Source of the DNA: Syntrophomonadaceae bacterium
GTDB taxonomy: Bacteria; Bacillota; Dethiobacteria; DTU022
Direction: 5' to 3'
Length of the DNA: 9,073 nucleotides
Assembly: GCA_003552365.1 (NCBI GenBank)
Contig: PUKR01000023.1
Location: forward strand, 1 to 9,073
Positions 1 through 5,520 of this stretch are shown here, piece by piece. A program made the translations under genes and the position numbers. Below the pieces are notes generated by a model, which ran no database searches, had not been told where the DNA came from, and worked only from the letters and a program-made list of their open reading frames with translations. Positions within the stretch are counted from its first letter, which is position 1. Each line of letters opens with the position of its first letter.

Positions 1-1427
1 CTCTGCTTGAAAGAGCCGGTAAAAATTGCTACCGCATTCCCAAAAGGGGCAAGATGAAAGCGGAAGTTTTCATTTACCTGAACCCTGCCCTTTATCAATC
101 ATTCGAAGAAGAACAATCCCTGCAGCAGCTGGTTGATGCAGCTTCGCTGGAAGGGGTTATATCTCCGGTAGTCGGCATGCCCGACATACACAGCGGTTTT
201 GGGTTGCCTATCGGCGGCGTAATGGCCATGGATGGGTCAAACGGCCTGGTTTCAGCCGGTGCAGTAGGCATGGATATCAACTGCGGGGTTAGACTGTTAC
301 GTACCAACCTGGTTGCAGGCGAGCTTGACCGCCCCCTATTAAAACAGCTCATTAATTCAATTGCCCAAAAAGTGCCCAGCGGAGTTGGGGGCAAAAGCAA
401 ACATGAACCAAAAGTCCGCCAGCACTTTAAACCCCTGATCAACCGGGGAGTTCCTTTCTTGATTGAAATGGGCTTTGGCCGGCCGGAAGACCTGGAAGCG
501 ATTGAAGATGGTGGAGTCATTGAAGGAGCCCATTTAAGCGCAGTAAGCAAAGAAGCCAGGGATAGAGGCTTACAACTGTCAACTATAGGCGGTGGGAACC
601 ATTTCATCGAGCTGGGTTACGTCGACTCAGTGTTTGATCAAGAAATCGCCCGGGCTTTCGGTTTGGAACAGGGGATGTTAACCGTGTTAATCCATACCGG
701 AAGCAGGGGGTTTGGACACCAGGTTTGCACTGATTACACCAGGATAATGAAAAAGGCTGCTTCTAAATACAAGCTTGAACTGCCTTCCGGCGGGCTGGCT
801 TCCGTACCGATTAACTGCCCCGAAGGAGAGGATTACCTGGCAGCCATGAACTGTGCCATCAATTTTGCTTTTTGCAACCGCCAGTGGGTAACGGACGATG
901 TGCGAAAAGCTTTCAGCAGTGTTTTCGGGAAAAGTGATTCGCACTATGATTTAGGACTGGTTTACGATGTGGCCCACAATACGGCCCGTTTTGAAACCAT
1001 TGGCGGCAGGGAAATGCTGATTCACCGCAAAGGGGCCACCCGCTCGCTACCTCCCGGCCATCCCGACAACCCTCAGCGCTACAGCAAAACCGGCCACCCG
1101 GTATTAATTCCCGGCAGCATGGGAACTGCTTCTTTTGTAACCAGGGCGGAACCCGGTGTGGAAAAAATATACAATTCTGTTAACCATGGCGCCGGCCGTG
1201 TGCTTTCCCGCAAGGCAGCCAAACGTGAAATAACGGTTTCCGATCTAAAGGGAAGACTTGCCGACGTTATCGTATCCGGGCGCAACTATAAAGCCTACCT
1301 TGATGAAGCGCCCCAGGCTTACAAGGACATTGAAATGGTAGTCGATACGTTTATTGAAATTGGTTTGAGCCGAAAAGTAGCCCGGTTGCTTCCCCTTGCG
1401 GTTATAAAGGGTGAGGGAAAAGATTAA
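1..1427 (+). CDS. rtcB: RNA-splicing ligase RtcB (5'-partial, start lies upstream of window)
   Basis: RtcB joins RNA 2',3'-cyclic phosphate or 3'-phosphate ends to 5'-OH ends using GTP and Mn2+ (EC 6.5.1.8), in tRNA or RNA repair in the cytoplasm. Counting from the first internal ATG (54), the metal and catalytic signature is complete: DINCGVR (D74, C77), GGGNHFIEL (N182, H183), HTGSRG (H214), VAHN (H308), NHGAGR (H378, the guanylylated histidine of the family) and VIKG at the C-terminus. The ATG at 54 is probably not the start. The frame stays open to base 3, and the upstream codons read CYRIPKRGKM, which fits the family's N-terminal 'x-x-IPK...GM' segment just before the first helix. In-window length is about 474 residues, within the range of the longer bacterial and archaeal forms (E. 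coli is about 408). No archease gene is visible nearby. Identification is very secure; only the start is missing. Confidence 0.96.
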   Translation, partial: LLERAGKNCYRIPKRGKMKAEVFIYLNPALYQSFEEEQSLQQLVDAASLEGVISPVVGMPDIHSGFGLPIGGVMAMDGSNGLVSAGAVGMDINCGVRLLRTNLVAGELDRPLLKQLINSIAQKVPSGVGGKSKHEPKVRQHFKPLINRGVPFLIEMGFGRPEDLEAIEDGGVIEGAHLSAVSKEARDRGLQLSTIGGGNHFIELGYVDSVFDQEIARAFGLEQGMLTVLIHTGSRGFGHQVCTDYTRIMKKAASKYKLELPSGGLASVPINCPEGEDYLAAMNCAINFAFCNRQWVTDDVRKAFSSVFGKSDSHYDLGLVYDVAHNTARFETIGGREMLIHRKGATRSLPPGHPDNPQRYSKTGHPVLIPGSMGTASFVTRAEPGVEKIYNSVNHGAGRVLSRKAAKREITVSDLKGRLADVIVSGRNYKAYLDEAPQAYKDIEMVVDTFIEIGLSRKVARLLPLAVIKGEGKD

Positions 1428-1638
1428 GAGTTTATGTAATGTCCACCCCTTAAACCGGTGTATTTTCGGGATATCAAATATCCGGGAGCAACGGGATGGC
1501 TTTTTGATTAAAATCCTGAGCATACCGATCCCGCACTACAGTATTAACCCGGGCAAAATCTTTGCCGTGGTTCTACAAATCATGTTTCAGGTGTTGATGC
1601 TTGTTTTACTTGCGGCAGTAATTGGCATAACTTATTAA
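1411..1638 (+). CDS. doubtful small ORF with one C-terminal hydrophobic segment
   Basis: A 75-codon reading frame opening with GTG inside the last 17 bases of rtcB, in another frame. Residues about 50-74 (KIFAVVLQIMF followed by VLMLVLLAAVIG) form one strongly hydrophobic stretch long enough to span a membrane, and the protein ends right after it, like a tail-anchored or single-pass small membrane protein. Against it: no clear ribosome site precedes the GTG, the internal alternative starts (TTG 1504, ATG 1582) also lack good ones, and a stem-loop lies within the frame at 1455-1485. I do not recognise the product. It is listed because of the membrane segment and because it is the only reading frame of any size in this gap, but it may be chance. 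Confidence 0.2.
   Translation: MREKIKSLCNVHPLNRCIFGISNIREQRDGFLIKILSIPIPHYSINPGKIFAVVLQIMFQVLMLVLLAAVIGITY
1455..1485 (+). other. stem-loop downstream of rtcB, possible weak terminator
   Basis: 28 bases after the rtcB stop, CCGG(t)GTATTT at 1455-1465 pairs with AAATATCCGG at 1476-1485, giving 10 bp with one bulged T and one G-U pair around a 10-nt loop. An alternative inner pairing, GGATAT/ATATCC (1469-1474/1478-1483), is also possible. No T-run follows directly; the nearest one (T5, 1501-1505) is about 15 bases away. It could help end or stabilise the rtcB transcript, but it is not a canonical intrinsic terminator. Confidence 0.35.
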
Positions 1639-1703
1639 ACCGGATTTTTAGAAAACTGCCTCGTAAATAGTTTAGTTTTAGGAAACTACTCAATATCGGT
1701 GGA

Positions 1704-1732
1704 TTGACAATAGGGTTAGAATGGTCTAAAAT
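1704..1732 (+). promoter_or_regulatory. sigma-A promoter for tRNA-Trp
   Basis: TTGACA (1704-1709, perfect -35) is followed by exactly 17 bp and then TAAAAT (1727-1732, five of six to TATAAT). The expected start is near 1739, only about 5 bases before the mature tRNA 5' end. This gives a very short leader, as is common for single tRNA genes. Confidence 0.9.
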
Positions 1733-1743
1733 ATTAGTCGTGA

Positions 1744-1819
1744 AGGGGAGTAGCTCAACTGGCAGAGCAGCGGTCTCCAAAACCGCAGGCTGCGGGTTCA
1801 AGTCCTGTCTCCCCTGCCA
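1744..1819 (+). tRNA. tRNA-Trp (anticodon CCA)
   Basis: A complete 76-nt cloverleaf including encoded CCA. Acceptor AGGGGAG (1744-1750) pairs with CTCCCCT (1809-1815) over 7 bp. The D-arm is GCTC/GAGC (1753-1756/1765-1768), and the anticodon stem is GCGGT/ACCGC (1770-1774/1782-1786) with loop CTCCAAA, placing CCA at 1777-1779. The variable loop is AGGCT. The T-arm has loop TTCAAGT (1797-1803) on a 5-bp stem containing G-U pairs. Discriminator base G1816, usual for bacterial tRNA-Trp, is followed by CCA 1817-1819. It is a single-gene unit with its own promoter and terminator, not part of a tRNA cluster. Confidence 0.98.
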
Positions 1820-1828
1820 TGTATAAAC

Positions 1829-1860
1829 ATGAGGTGCCGCAAATGGATGCGGCATCTCAT
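1829..1860 (+). terminator. intrinsic terminator-like hairpin after tRNA-Trp
   Basis: ATGAGGTGCCGCA (1829-1841) pairs with TGCGGCATCTCAT (1848-1860) over 13 bp with one G-U pair and a 6-nt loop (AATGGA). The following U-tract is short (TTTATAG after the stem), so termination may be incomplete, but position and strength fit the end of the tRNA-Trp transcript. Confidence 0.75.
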
Positions 1861-1929
1861 TTATAGGTATACAGCTTTTCCCCGGTTAAACACAGGTTGC
1901 GCATTTTCCCACCGGAAGGAGTTCAATTA

Positions 1930-2952
1930 ATGTCCAGGCAGGATCTTATCAGCACACTGGAAAAAGCAGCTTCACCGGACCTGCAGGGACATAAAGCTAT
2001 TCAAAAAGCAGTCGAGCTCTATGAAATCATCTATAACAAGCTTTCCCCTGATAAACTCGATAGCATTTTAAAGCTGGCGGAAAGGATCCGCATTAATTCC
2101 TTAAAAGACAATGAAGCTTTACCAGAACTTGAAAATATAGTGGAAATCACTCCCCGGGACCTGGTGATGAGTGATTTTTTAGTTAGCAGGACTGCTTACT
2201 GGGTGCAGACAATCCGGGAAGATATGTTTGGAGTAAGCGAACCACCCTTTGATGATGACCTTGAAAGCGCTTTGAGCTGGTTGGAAACTACTGCCCGTAT
2301 TGATATGGAAAGTAAAAATCCGGTGGCTGCTTCGGCCAAAAAAGAAATCAGCAAAATTGCCGACCAGGAAGAAACCAGGGTCCCGTTCATTATGCGGGAT
2401 CTTTTTATGCCCGCTAAAAATAATGTTAAATCCCTGTGGGTCCAACCCGGCACCCTGCTGTATAACCTGAGTCGAAAAGTTGACAATATCGCAAATGCTA
2501 CGGGCTTCAAGCGTCATGCCGTCACCGTATATATTTTAACCGGCTTGGCGCCTATTTTACCAAGGGTTAATATTGACCTGGACCTGGGCCGTGCGGAAAT
2601 GCCGGTCAAAGGCAGCGATAACGAAGCATTAATTTTAGCAAAAAGAAGTCTTAAAATTGAAATTAATACAGCCGACCTGTCTCCCCGGGAGTTGAAAATG
2701 ATTTATGACCAGTACCGCAAAGAACTGAAAATTAGGAAAACAAAATCCTTGAGCGATGAACAAATCAGGCTTTTTTATCTTGTCTACAACCGGGGAGGTC
2801 CACCACGAAAAGGGGCCAAAGCATTCTGGGAAGACATTAAGAAAGAATGGAACAGTAACCCGGCTAATAAACCTTATACTTCATGGGAAGGGGTTTATCA
2901 GCGTTTTAAAATAGTTGAAGAAAAGATGGACGGTTTATTTTTTCAAAACTAA
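1930..2952 (+). CDS. uncharacterised 340-aa soluble protein
   Basis: Function not recognised. The start at ATG 1930 is preferred over an upstream in-frame TTG at 1897, because AAGGAG at 1916-1921 sits 8 bases before the ATG. The protein has no signal peptide or membrane segment and is rich in charged helices. Residues 1-150 are helical and acidic with no known motif seen. A short hydrophobic block, YILTGLAPILPRVNIDL (201-217), is followed by a segment of type LKIEI...SPRELKMIYDQYRKELK (241-267). Then come a helix LSDEQIRLFYLVYN (274-287) and FWEDIKKEWN...Y.SW.G.YQRF (299-326). From memory, this tail resembles the C-terminal part of a family of hypothetical proteins in Firmicutes and thermophiles, in which a 'TG..P..P..R' block precedes a 'SPEEV...Y...' helix and a closing 'W..L...WN..P' domain; this is a recollection, not a search. 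The last domain looks like a small helical, possibly winged-helix-like, module. It lies 57 bp before rocD and is possibly co-transcribed with it. Confidence 0.85.
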   Translation: MSRQDLISTLEKAASPDLQGHKAIQKAVELYEIIYNKLSPDKLDSILKLAERIRINSLKDNEALPELENIVEITPRDLVMSDFLVSRTAYWVQTIREDMFGVSEPPFDDDLESALSWLETTARIDMESKNPVAASAKKEISKIADQEETRVPFIMRDLFMPAKNNVKSLWVQPGTLLYNLSRKVDNIANATGFKRHAVTVYILTGLAPILPRVNIDLDLGRAEMPVKGSDNEALILAKRSLKIEINTADLSPRELKMIYDQYRKELKIRKTKSLSDEQIRLFYLVYNRGGPPRKGAKAFWEDIKKEWNSNPANKPYTSWEGVYQRFKIVEEKMDGLFFQN

Positions 2953-3009
2953 CCTGTTTAACTTCCAAGCAGGGCAGTAAAGAAATCATACAAAAAGTGA
3001 GGTGCAGTA

Positions 3010-4209
3010 ATGTCCAGGACAAAAGAAATTTTGGAATTGACCGAGCAGTATAGCGCCAGAAATTATCTTCCCCTACCGGTAGTTCTTTCCTGGGGAGAAG
3101 GAGTATGGGTTAAGGATCCTGAAGGCAATACCTACATGGATATGCTCAGCGCTTATTCAGCTCTCAGTTTTGGGCACCGTCATCCCCGGATCGTCAACAG
3201 ACTCAAAGAGCAAGCCGACCAGATTACTTTAACCTCAAGGGCCTTTCATAACGATCAGCTAGGAAGCTTCTGCGAAAAACTGGCCGGGATGACGGGTAAA
3301 GATATGGTCTTACCGATGAATACCGGGGCTGAAGCGGTGGAAACAGCGGTCAAAGCCACACGCCGCTGGGCTTATCGTAAAAAACAGGTGCCCTCCGATC
3401 AAGCAGAAATTATCGTCTGCAATACCAATTTTCACGGTAGGACTATGGTAGCGGTAACCTGCAGTTCCGAGCAAGCTTATAAAAAAGACTTCGGCCCATT
3501 TTTGCCCGGTTTCAAGCACATTGAATACGGCAGTATCGAGGCGCTTAAAGAAGCGATCACTCCCAATACCGCCGGATTTCTGTTCGAACCGATCCAGGGG
3601 GAAGGCGGCATAAATATTCCCCCTGAGGGTTACCTCAAAGAAGCATACCGGATTTGCAAAGAAAATAACGTTTTATTTATGGCCGATGAAATCCAAACAG
3701 GCTTTGGACGCACCGGTAAGCTTTTTGCCTGTGACTGGGAAGGGGTAAAACCGGACATTTATATTCTGGGCAAAGCCCTGGGTGGTGGAGTACTGCCTAT
3801 ATCGGCAGTTACCGCAGATGAAGAAGTGCTTGGTGTCTTCGAACCAGGTTCGCATGGTTCGACTTTTGGGGGCAACCCGCTGGCCTGTGCAGTGGCCATT
3901 GAAGCGCTTACCGTTTTGGAAGAAGAAAACCTGGTTCAAAAGTCCGAAGATAATGGTAATTATTTCCTGGAAGGGCTGAAAAAAATCGAGGATCCCCAGA
4001 TAGTCGAAGTTAGAGGCAGGGGTCTTTTAACCGGTATTGAGTTAAAAGTAAAAGCCCGCCCTTACTGCGAAAAGTTGAAAGAATTGGGTATCCTGGCCAA
4101 AGAAACCCATGACCTGGTGATCAGGTTTACACCGCCGCTGGTTGCCGAAAGAAAAGACTTGGACTGGGCCCTGGATAAAATCAACCGGGTCTTCAAAGAA
4201 ATGCGTTAA
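3010..4209 (+). CDS. rocD: ornithine aminotransferase (ornithine--oxo-acid transaminase)
   Basis: A PLP enzyme moving the delta-amino group of L-ornithine to 2-oxoglutarate, giving glutamate and glutamate-5-semialdehyde, which cyclises to P5C (EC 2.6.1.13). It is a full-length, 399-aa class-III aminotransferase. The Schiff-base lysine is K255 in ILGKALGGG, the PLP pyridine-binding aspartate is D226 in ADEIQTGFGRTGK, and NTGAEAVETA (104-113) binds the phosphate. NFHGRT (140-145), EPIQGEGG (193-200) and T285 in GSTFGGNP are in place. Features that separate ornithine aminotransferase from acetylornithine or GABA relatives are visible: Y20 (NYLPLPVV), Y49 (AYSALSFGH) and R372 in IRFTPPL. GAGGTG at 2999-3004 lies 5 bases before the ATG. 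No clear promoter is seen in the 57-bp gap before it, so it may be read with the gene upstream. It feeds the same intermediate that the downstream proC, proA and P5C dehydrogenase use. Acetylornithine aminotransferase is a less likely alternative. Confidence 0.93.
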   Translation: MSRTKEILELTEQYSARNYLPLPVVLSWGEGVWVKDPEGNTYMDMLSAYSALSFGHRHPRIVNRLKEQADQITLTSRAFHNDQLGSFCEKLAGMTGKDMVLPMNTGAEAVETAVKATRRWAYRKKQVPSDQAEIIVCNTNFHGRTMVAVTCSSEQAYKKDFGPFLPGFKHIEYGSIEALKEAITPNTAGFLFEPIQGEGGINIPPEGYLKEAYRICKENNVLFMADEIQTGFGRTGKLFACDWEGVKPDIYILGKALGGGVLPISAVTADEEVLGVFEPGSHGSTFGGNPLACAVAIEALTVLEEENLVQKSEDNGNYFLEGLKKIEDPQIVEVRGRGLLTGIELKVKARPYCEKLKELGILAKETHDLVIRFTPPLVAERKDLDWALDKINRVFKEMR

Positions 4210-4244
4210 ACCTGGAACTGTTTATAAAGTTTAGTTGTAGCACC

Positions 4245-4270
4245 ACGGCTAAAATTAACGGCTACTTTAA
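4245..4270. repeat. 13-bp imperfect tandem repeat upstream of the RNA promoter
   Basis: ACGGCTA occurs at 4245-4251 and again at 4258-4264. The unit is 13 bp (ACGGCTAAAATTA then ACGGCTACTTTAA), so the two copies are in exact tandem register. The second copy runs into the AT-rich block just upstream of the promoter at 4287. It could be a regulator-binding pair or chance; only the 7-bp core is exact. Confidence 0.4.
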
Positions 4271-4315
4271 AAATTTGCTGAAGGTGTTGACAAGTCTAAA
4301 TATAAGATCAATAAT
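4266..4315 (+). promoter_or_regulatory. strong sigma-A promoter with UP-like element for the structured RNA / proC leader
   Basis: TTGACA (4287-4292, perfect -35), 17-bp spacer, then AATAAT (4310-4315, five of six to TATAAT). The block TTTAAAAATTT (4266-4276) lies at about -46 to -56 from the expected start near 4322, where an UP element sits in stable-RNA promoters. The predicted start falls at the first base of the 5' strand of the long-range helix P1, so promoter and RNA structure support each other. Confidence 0.85.
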
Positions 4316-4321
4316 AAGGGT

Positions 4322-4599
4322 ACCAGGTTCCGAGAGACTGGACAGCAGTCCGGGCCTGGCCTCCAGGTTAAACCGAAGTGGACGAAGGGCTTACCATTAT
4401 CCGTGAAAGGATCTTCCTGGGGCCGGGTCGCCGGAAGGGCGGTAAAAGTCAACTGGGTAGGTTTACTGCCATCCGGCACAGGATAAACGTAACAACCCGT
4501 AGGTTGTGAGGTAACCATCCAGAGGAGGTGGCGAAATCACAGCTGCTGAGGGGTTGGCCATTATTCTGTCGGTAGCTAGAAGGCCTGTTGGAACCTGGT
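4322..4599 (+). ncRNA. candidate structured RNA of unknown class (or structured leader of proCBA)
   Basis: About 278 nt without a convincing reading frame, opening at the predicted transcription start. The ends pair: ACCAGGTTCC (4322-4331) with GGAACCTGGT (4590-4599), 10 perfect Watson-Crick pairs. Inside, several helices can be drawn by hand: GACTG/CAGTC (4336-4340/4346-4350); CCTGG/CCAGG (4355-4359/4363-4367); TTACC/GGTAA (4391-4395/4441-4445); CGCC/GGCG (4429-4432/4438-4441, competing with the previous helix at one base); CTGGGT(a)GGTT with AACCATCCAG (4453-4463/4513-4522, 10 bp with one bulge); ACAACC-CGTA-GGTTGT (4492-4507); and AGCTGCTGA with TCGGTAGCT (4541-4549/4569-4577, 9 bp with two G-U). 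I see no hallmarks of RNase P RNA, tmRNA, SRP RNA, 6S, T-box or common riboswitches. A T4 stretch follows P1 (4599-4602) but no proper terminator, so transcription may continue into proC, giving a leader of about 386 nt. Confidence 0.6.
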
Positions 4600-4612
4600 T
4601 TTATTCTGCCCG

Positions 4613-4633
4613 CTGCCTGTTTTTGCCAGGTAG
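4613..4633 (+). other. hairpin between the structured RNA and proC
   Basis: CTGCCTG (4613-4619) pairs with CAGGTAG (4627-4633), 7 bp with one G-U pair, around a T-rich 7-nt loop. No T-run follows, so it is not a standard terminator. Its 3' strand overlaps CCAGGT (4626-4631), which can instead pair with ACCTGG (4593-4598) in the 3' strand of P1. The hairpin and P1 could therefore be alternatives to a third pairing. Confidence 0.4.
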
Positions 4634-4645
4634 AATTCAGTGCTC

Positions 4646-4674
4646 TTGCATTAACAATTTTGTTCCGCTAAAAT
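4646..4674 (+). promoter_or_regulatory. possible second promoter directly before proC
   Basis: TTGCAT (4646-4651, only TTG matching) is followed by 17 bp and TAAAAT (4669-4674, good -10). The expected start is near 4681, giving a leader of about 27 nt to proC. It is weaker than the promoter at 4287. If used, proCBA would have one start independent of the structured RNA. Confidence 0.45.
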
Positions 4675-4675
4675 A

Positions 4676-4687
4676 AAGCTTAAGCTT
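4676..4687. repeat. perfect 12-bp palindrome at the predicted proC start site
   Basis: AAGCTTAAGCTT is a perfect inverted repeat and also two tandem copies of AAGCTT. It lies immediately after the -10 candidate at 4669-4674 and covers the expected transcription start, a position suited to a repressor operator. No regulator is assigned. Confidence 0.45.
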
Positions 4688-4707
4688 AAATGAAGGGATA
4701 GTTAATC

Positions 4708-5520
4708 ATGAACAACAAAAATATTGGTCTGATCGGCTGCGGTGCGATGGGTTCTGCACTCGGTAAAGGGTTTGTTAAAAAAGTGGGAATCGACCCCTCA
4801 AAAGTATACCTTTACGACGTAAACAAGGAAAGAATGCACACCCTGGCTAATGAACTAAACGTAGTTGCTACCGAAAATCTTTCCGAGCTGGTCCCCCACT
4901 GCCAGCACATTTTTATTGCCGTAAAACCGCAAGATATTGAAGGTTTGCTTTATTCGATGCGGGAAATGATTACCAGGGATCAAATCTTTACTTCGGTGGC
5001 AGCGGGCATAACCATTAACTTTATTGAAAGCTGCCTGAGTTATGAGAGCAAGGTTATCCGCCTGATGCCCAACACCCCCTGCCTGGTTGGGGAGGGAACT
5101 ATAGCCATAAGCGCCGGGGAACATGTCACCGATGAAGAAAAAGATGAAGTTGAACAGCTGCTTAAACCCCTGGGGTTAACAATCAGATTGCCCGAAGATT
5201 TAATGGATGCGGCCACCGGTTTAAGCGGAACCGGCCCGGCCTACGTTTTTCTTTTTATTGAAACCATGATCGATGCCGGAGTTGCAGTGGGAATTAGGCG
5301 GGACGTTGCCACAGAAATGGTGATCCAAAACATAATCGGTTCCGCCCGCATGATGCAGGAAAACGACAAGCATCCGGCAGAACTTAGAAACACGGTTACT
5401 TCACCTTCAGGAACTACTGCTTCAGCCCTGCATGTTTTAGAAGAATCCGGTTTTCGCAGCTGTTTGCTTAAATCAGTAATTGAAGCTACCAGGCGAGCAA
5501 AGGAGTTGCGCCGTGGCTAA
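4708..5520 (+). CDS. proC: pyrroline-5-carboxylate reductase
   Basis: The last step of proline synthesis: NAD(P)H-dependent reduction of 1-pyrroline-5-carboxylate to L-proline (EC 1.5.1.2). At 270 aa it has the usual length. The N-terminal Rossmann fold carries GCGAMG (10-15) as the dinucleotide glycine motif. FIAVKPQ (69-75) and RLMPNTPCLVGEG (118-130) are typical, and GLSGTGPAYVF (171-181) opens the helical dimer domain. The family signature runs from about 223 to 250, with TSPSGTTASAL at its core. GAAGGGA (4692-4698) lies 9 bases before the ATG. It is the first gene of proC-proB-proA; its last 8 bp overlap the start of proB, which suggests translational coupling. It sits downstream of the structured RNA segment and so may be regulated through it. 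Confidence 0.97.
   Translation: MNNKNIGLIGCGAMGSALGKGFVKKVGIDPSKVYLYDVNKERMHTLANELNVVATENLSELVPHCQHIFIAVKPQDIEGLLYSMREMITRDQIFTSVAAGITINFIESCLSYESKVIRLMPNTPCLVGEGTIAISAGEHVTDEEKDEVEQLLKPLGLTIRLPEDLMDAATGLSGTGPAYVFLFIETMIDAGVAVGIRRDVATEMVIQNIIGSARMMQENDKHPAELRNTVTSPSGTTASALHVLEESGFRSCLLKSVIEATRRAKELRRG

Noticed and set aside
95..607. 170-codon minus-strand frame inside rtcB
   Set aside because: Lies fully opposite an unmistakable RtcB coding region, has biased composition rich in Ser/Pro and no family resemblance.
1580..1855. 91-codon minus-strand frame
   Set aside because: It is the antisense of tRNA-Trp and its promoter; the 'GRQDLNPQ' type peptide is a well-known artefact of translating tRNA genes backwards.
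1882..1915. CCGGT/ACCGG pairing that could mask the ribosome site of the 340-aa gene
   Set aside because: Only 5 bp with a 24-nt loop; too weak to claim regulation.
4267..4518. 83-codon minus-strand frame in the rocD-proC gap
   Set aside because: Overlaps the promoter and structured RNA on the other strand, no ribosome site, no recognisable sequence; the RNA helices explain the base pattern better.
4322..4599. RNase P RNA, tmRNA, SRP RNA or 6S RNA
   Set aside because: The conserved cores (GAGGAAAGTCC and ACAGA of RNase P; the tRNA-like ends of tmRNA; the GGAAG-GCAGC helix of SRP RNA) are absent, and 6S is shorter with a single long bubble. GCCGGAAGGGC at 4430-4440 only vaguely recalls SRP RNA.
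4322..4707. Proline T-box leader for proCBA
   Set aside because: Expected from known Firmicute proline operons, but there is no TGG-containing T-box sequence with a flanking antiterminator and no terminator with a U-tract before proC. GGTGGCG at 4527-4533 is only a superficial match.
5480..5512. ATG 5480 as proB start
   Set aside because: It would add 11 residues deep within proC with no ribosome site; GTG 5513 has AAAGGAG at good spacing and the normal N-terminus.
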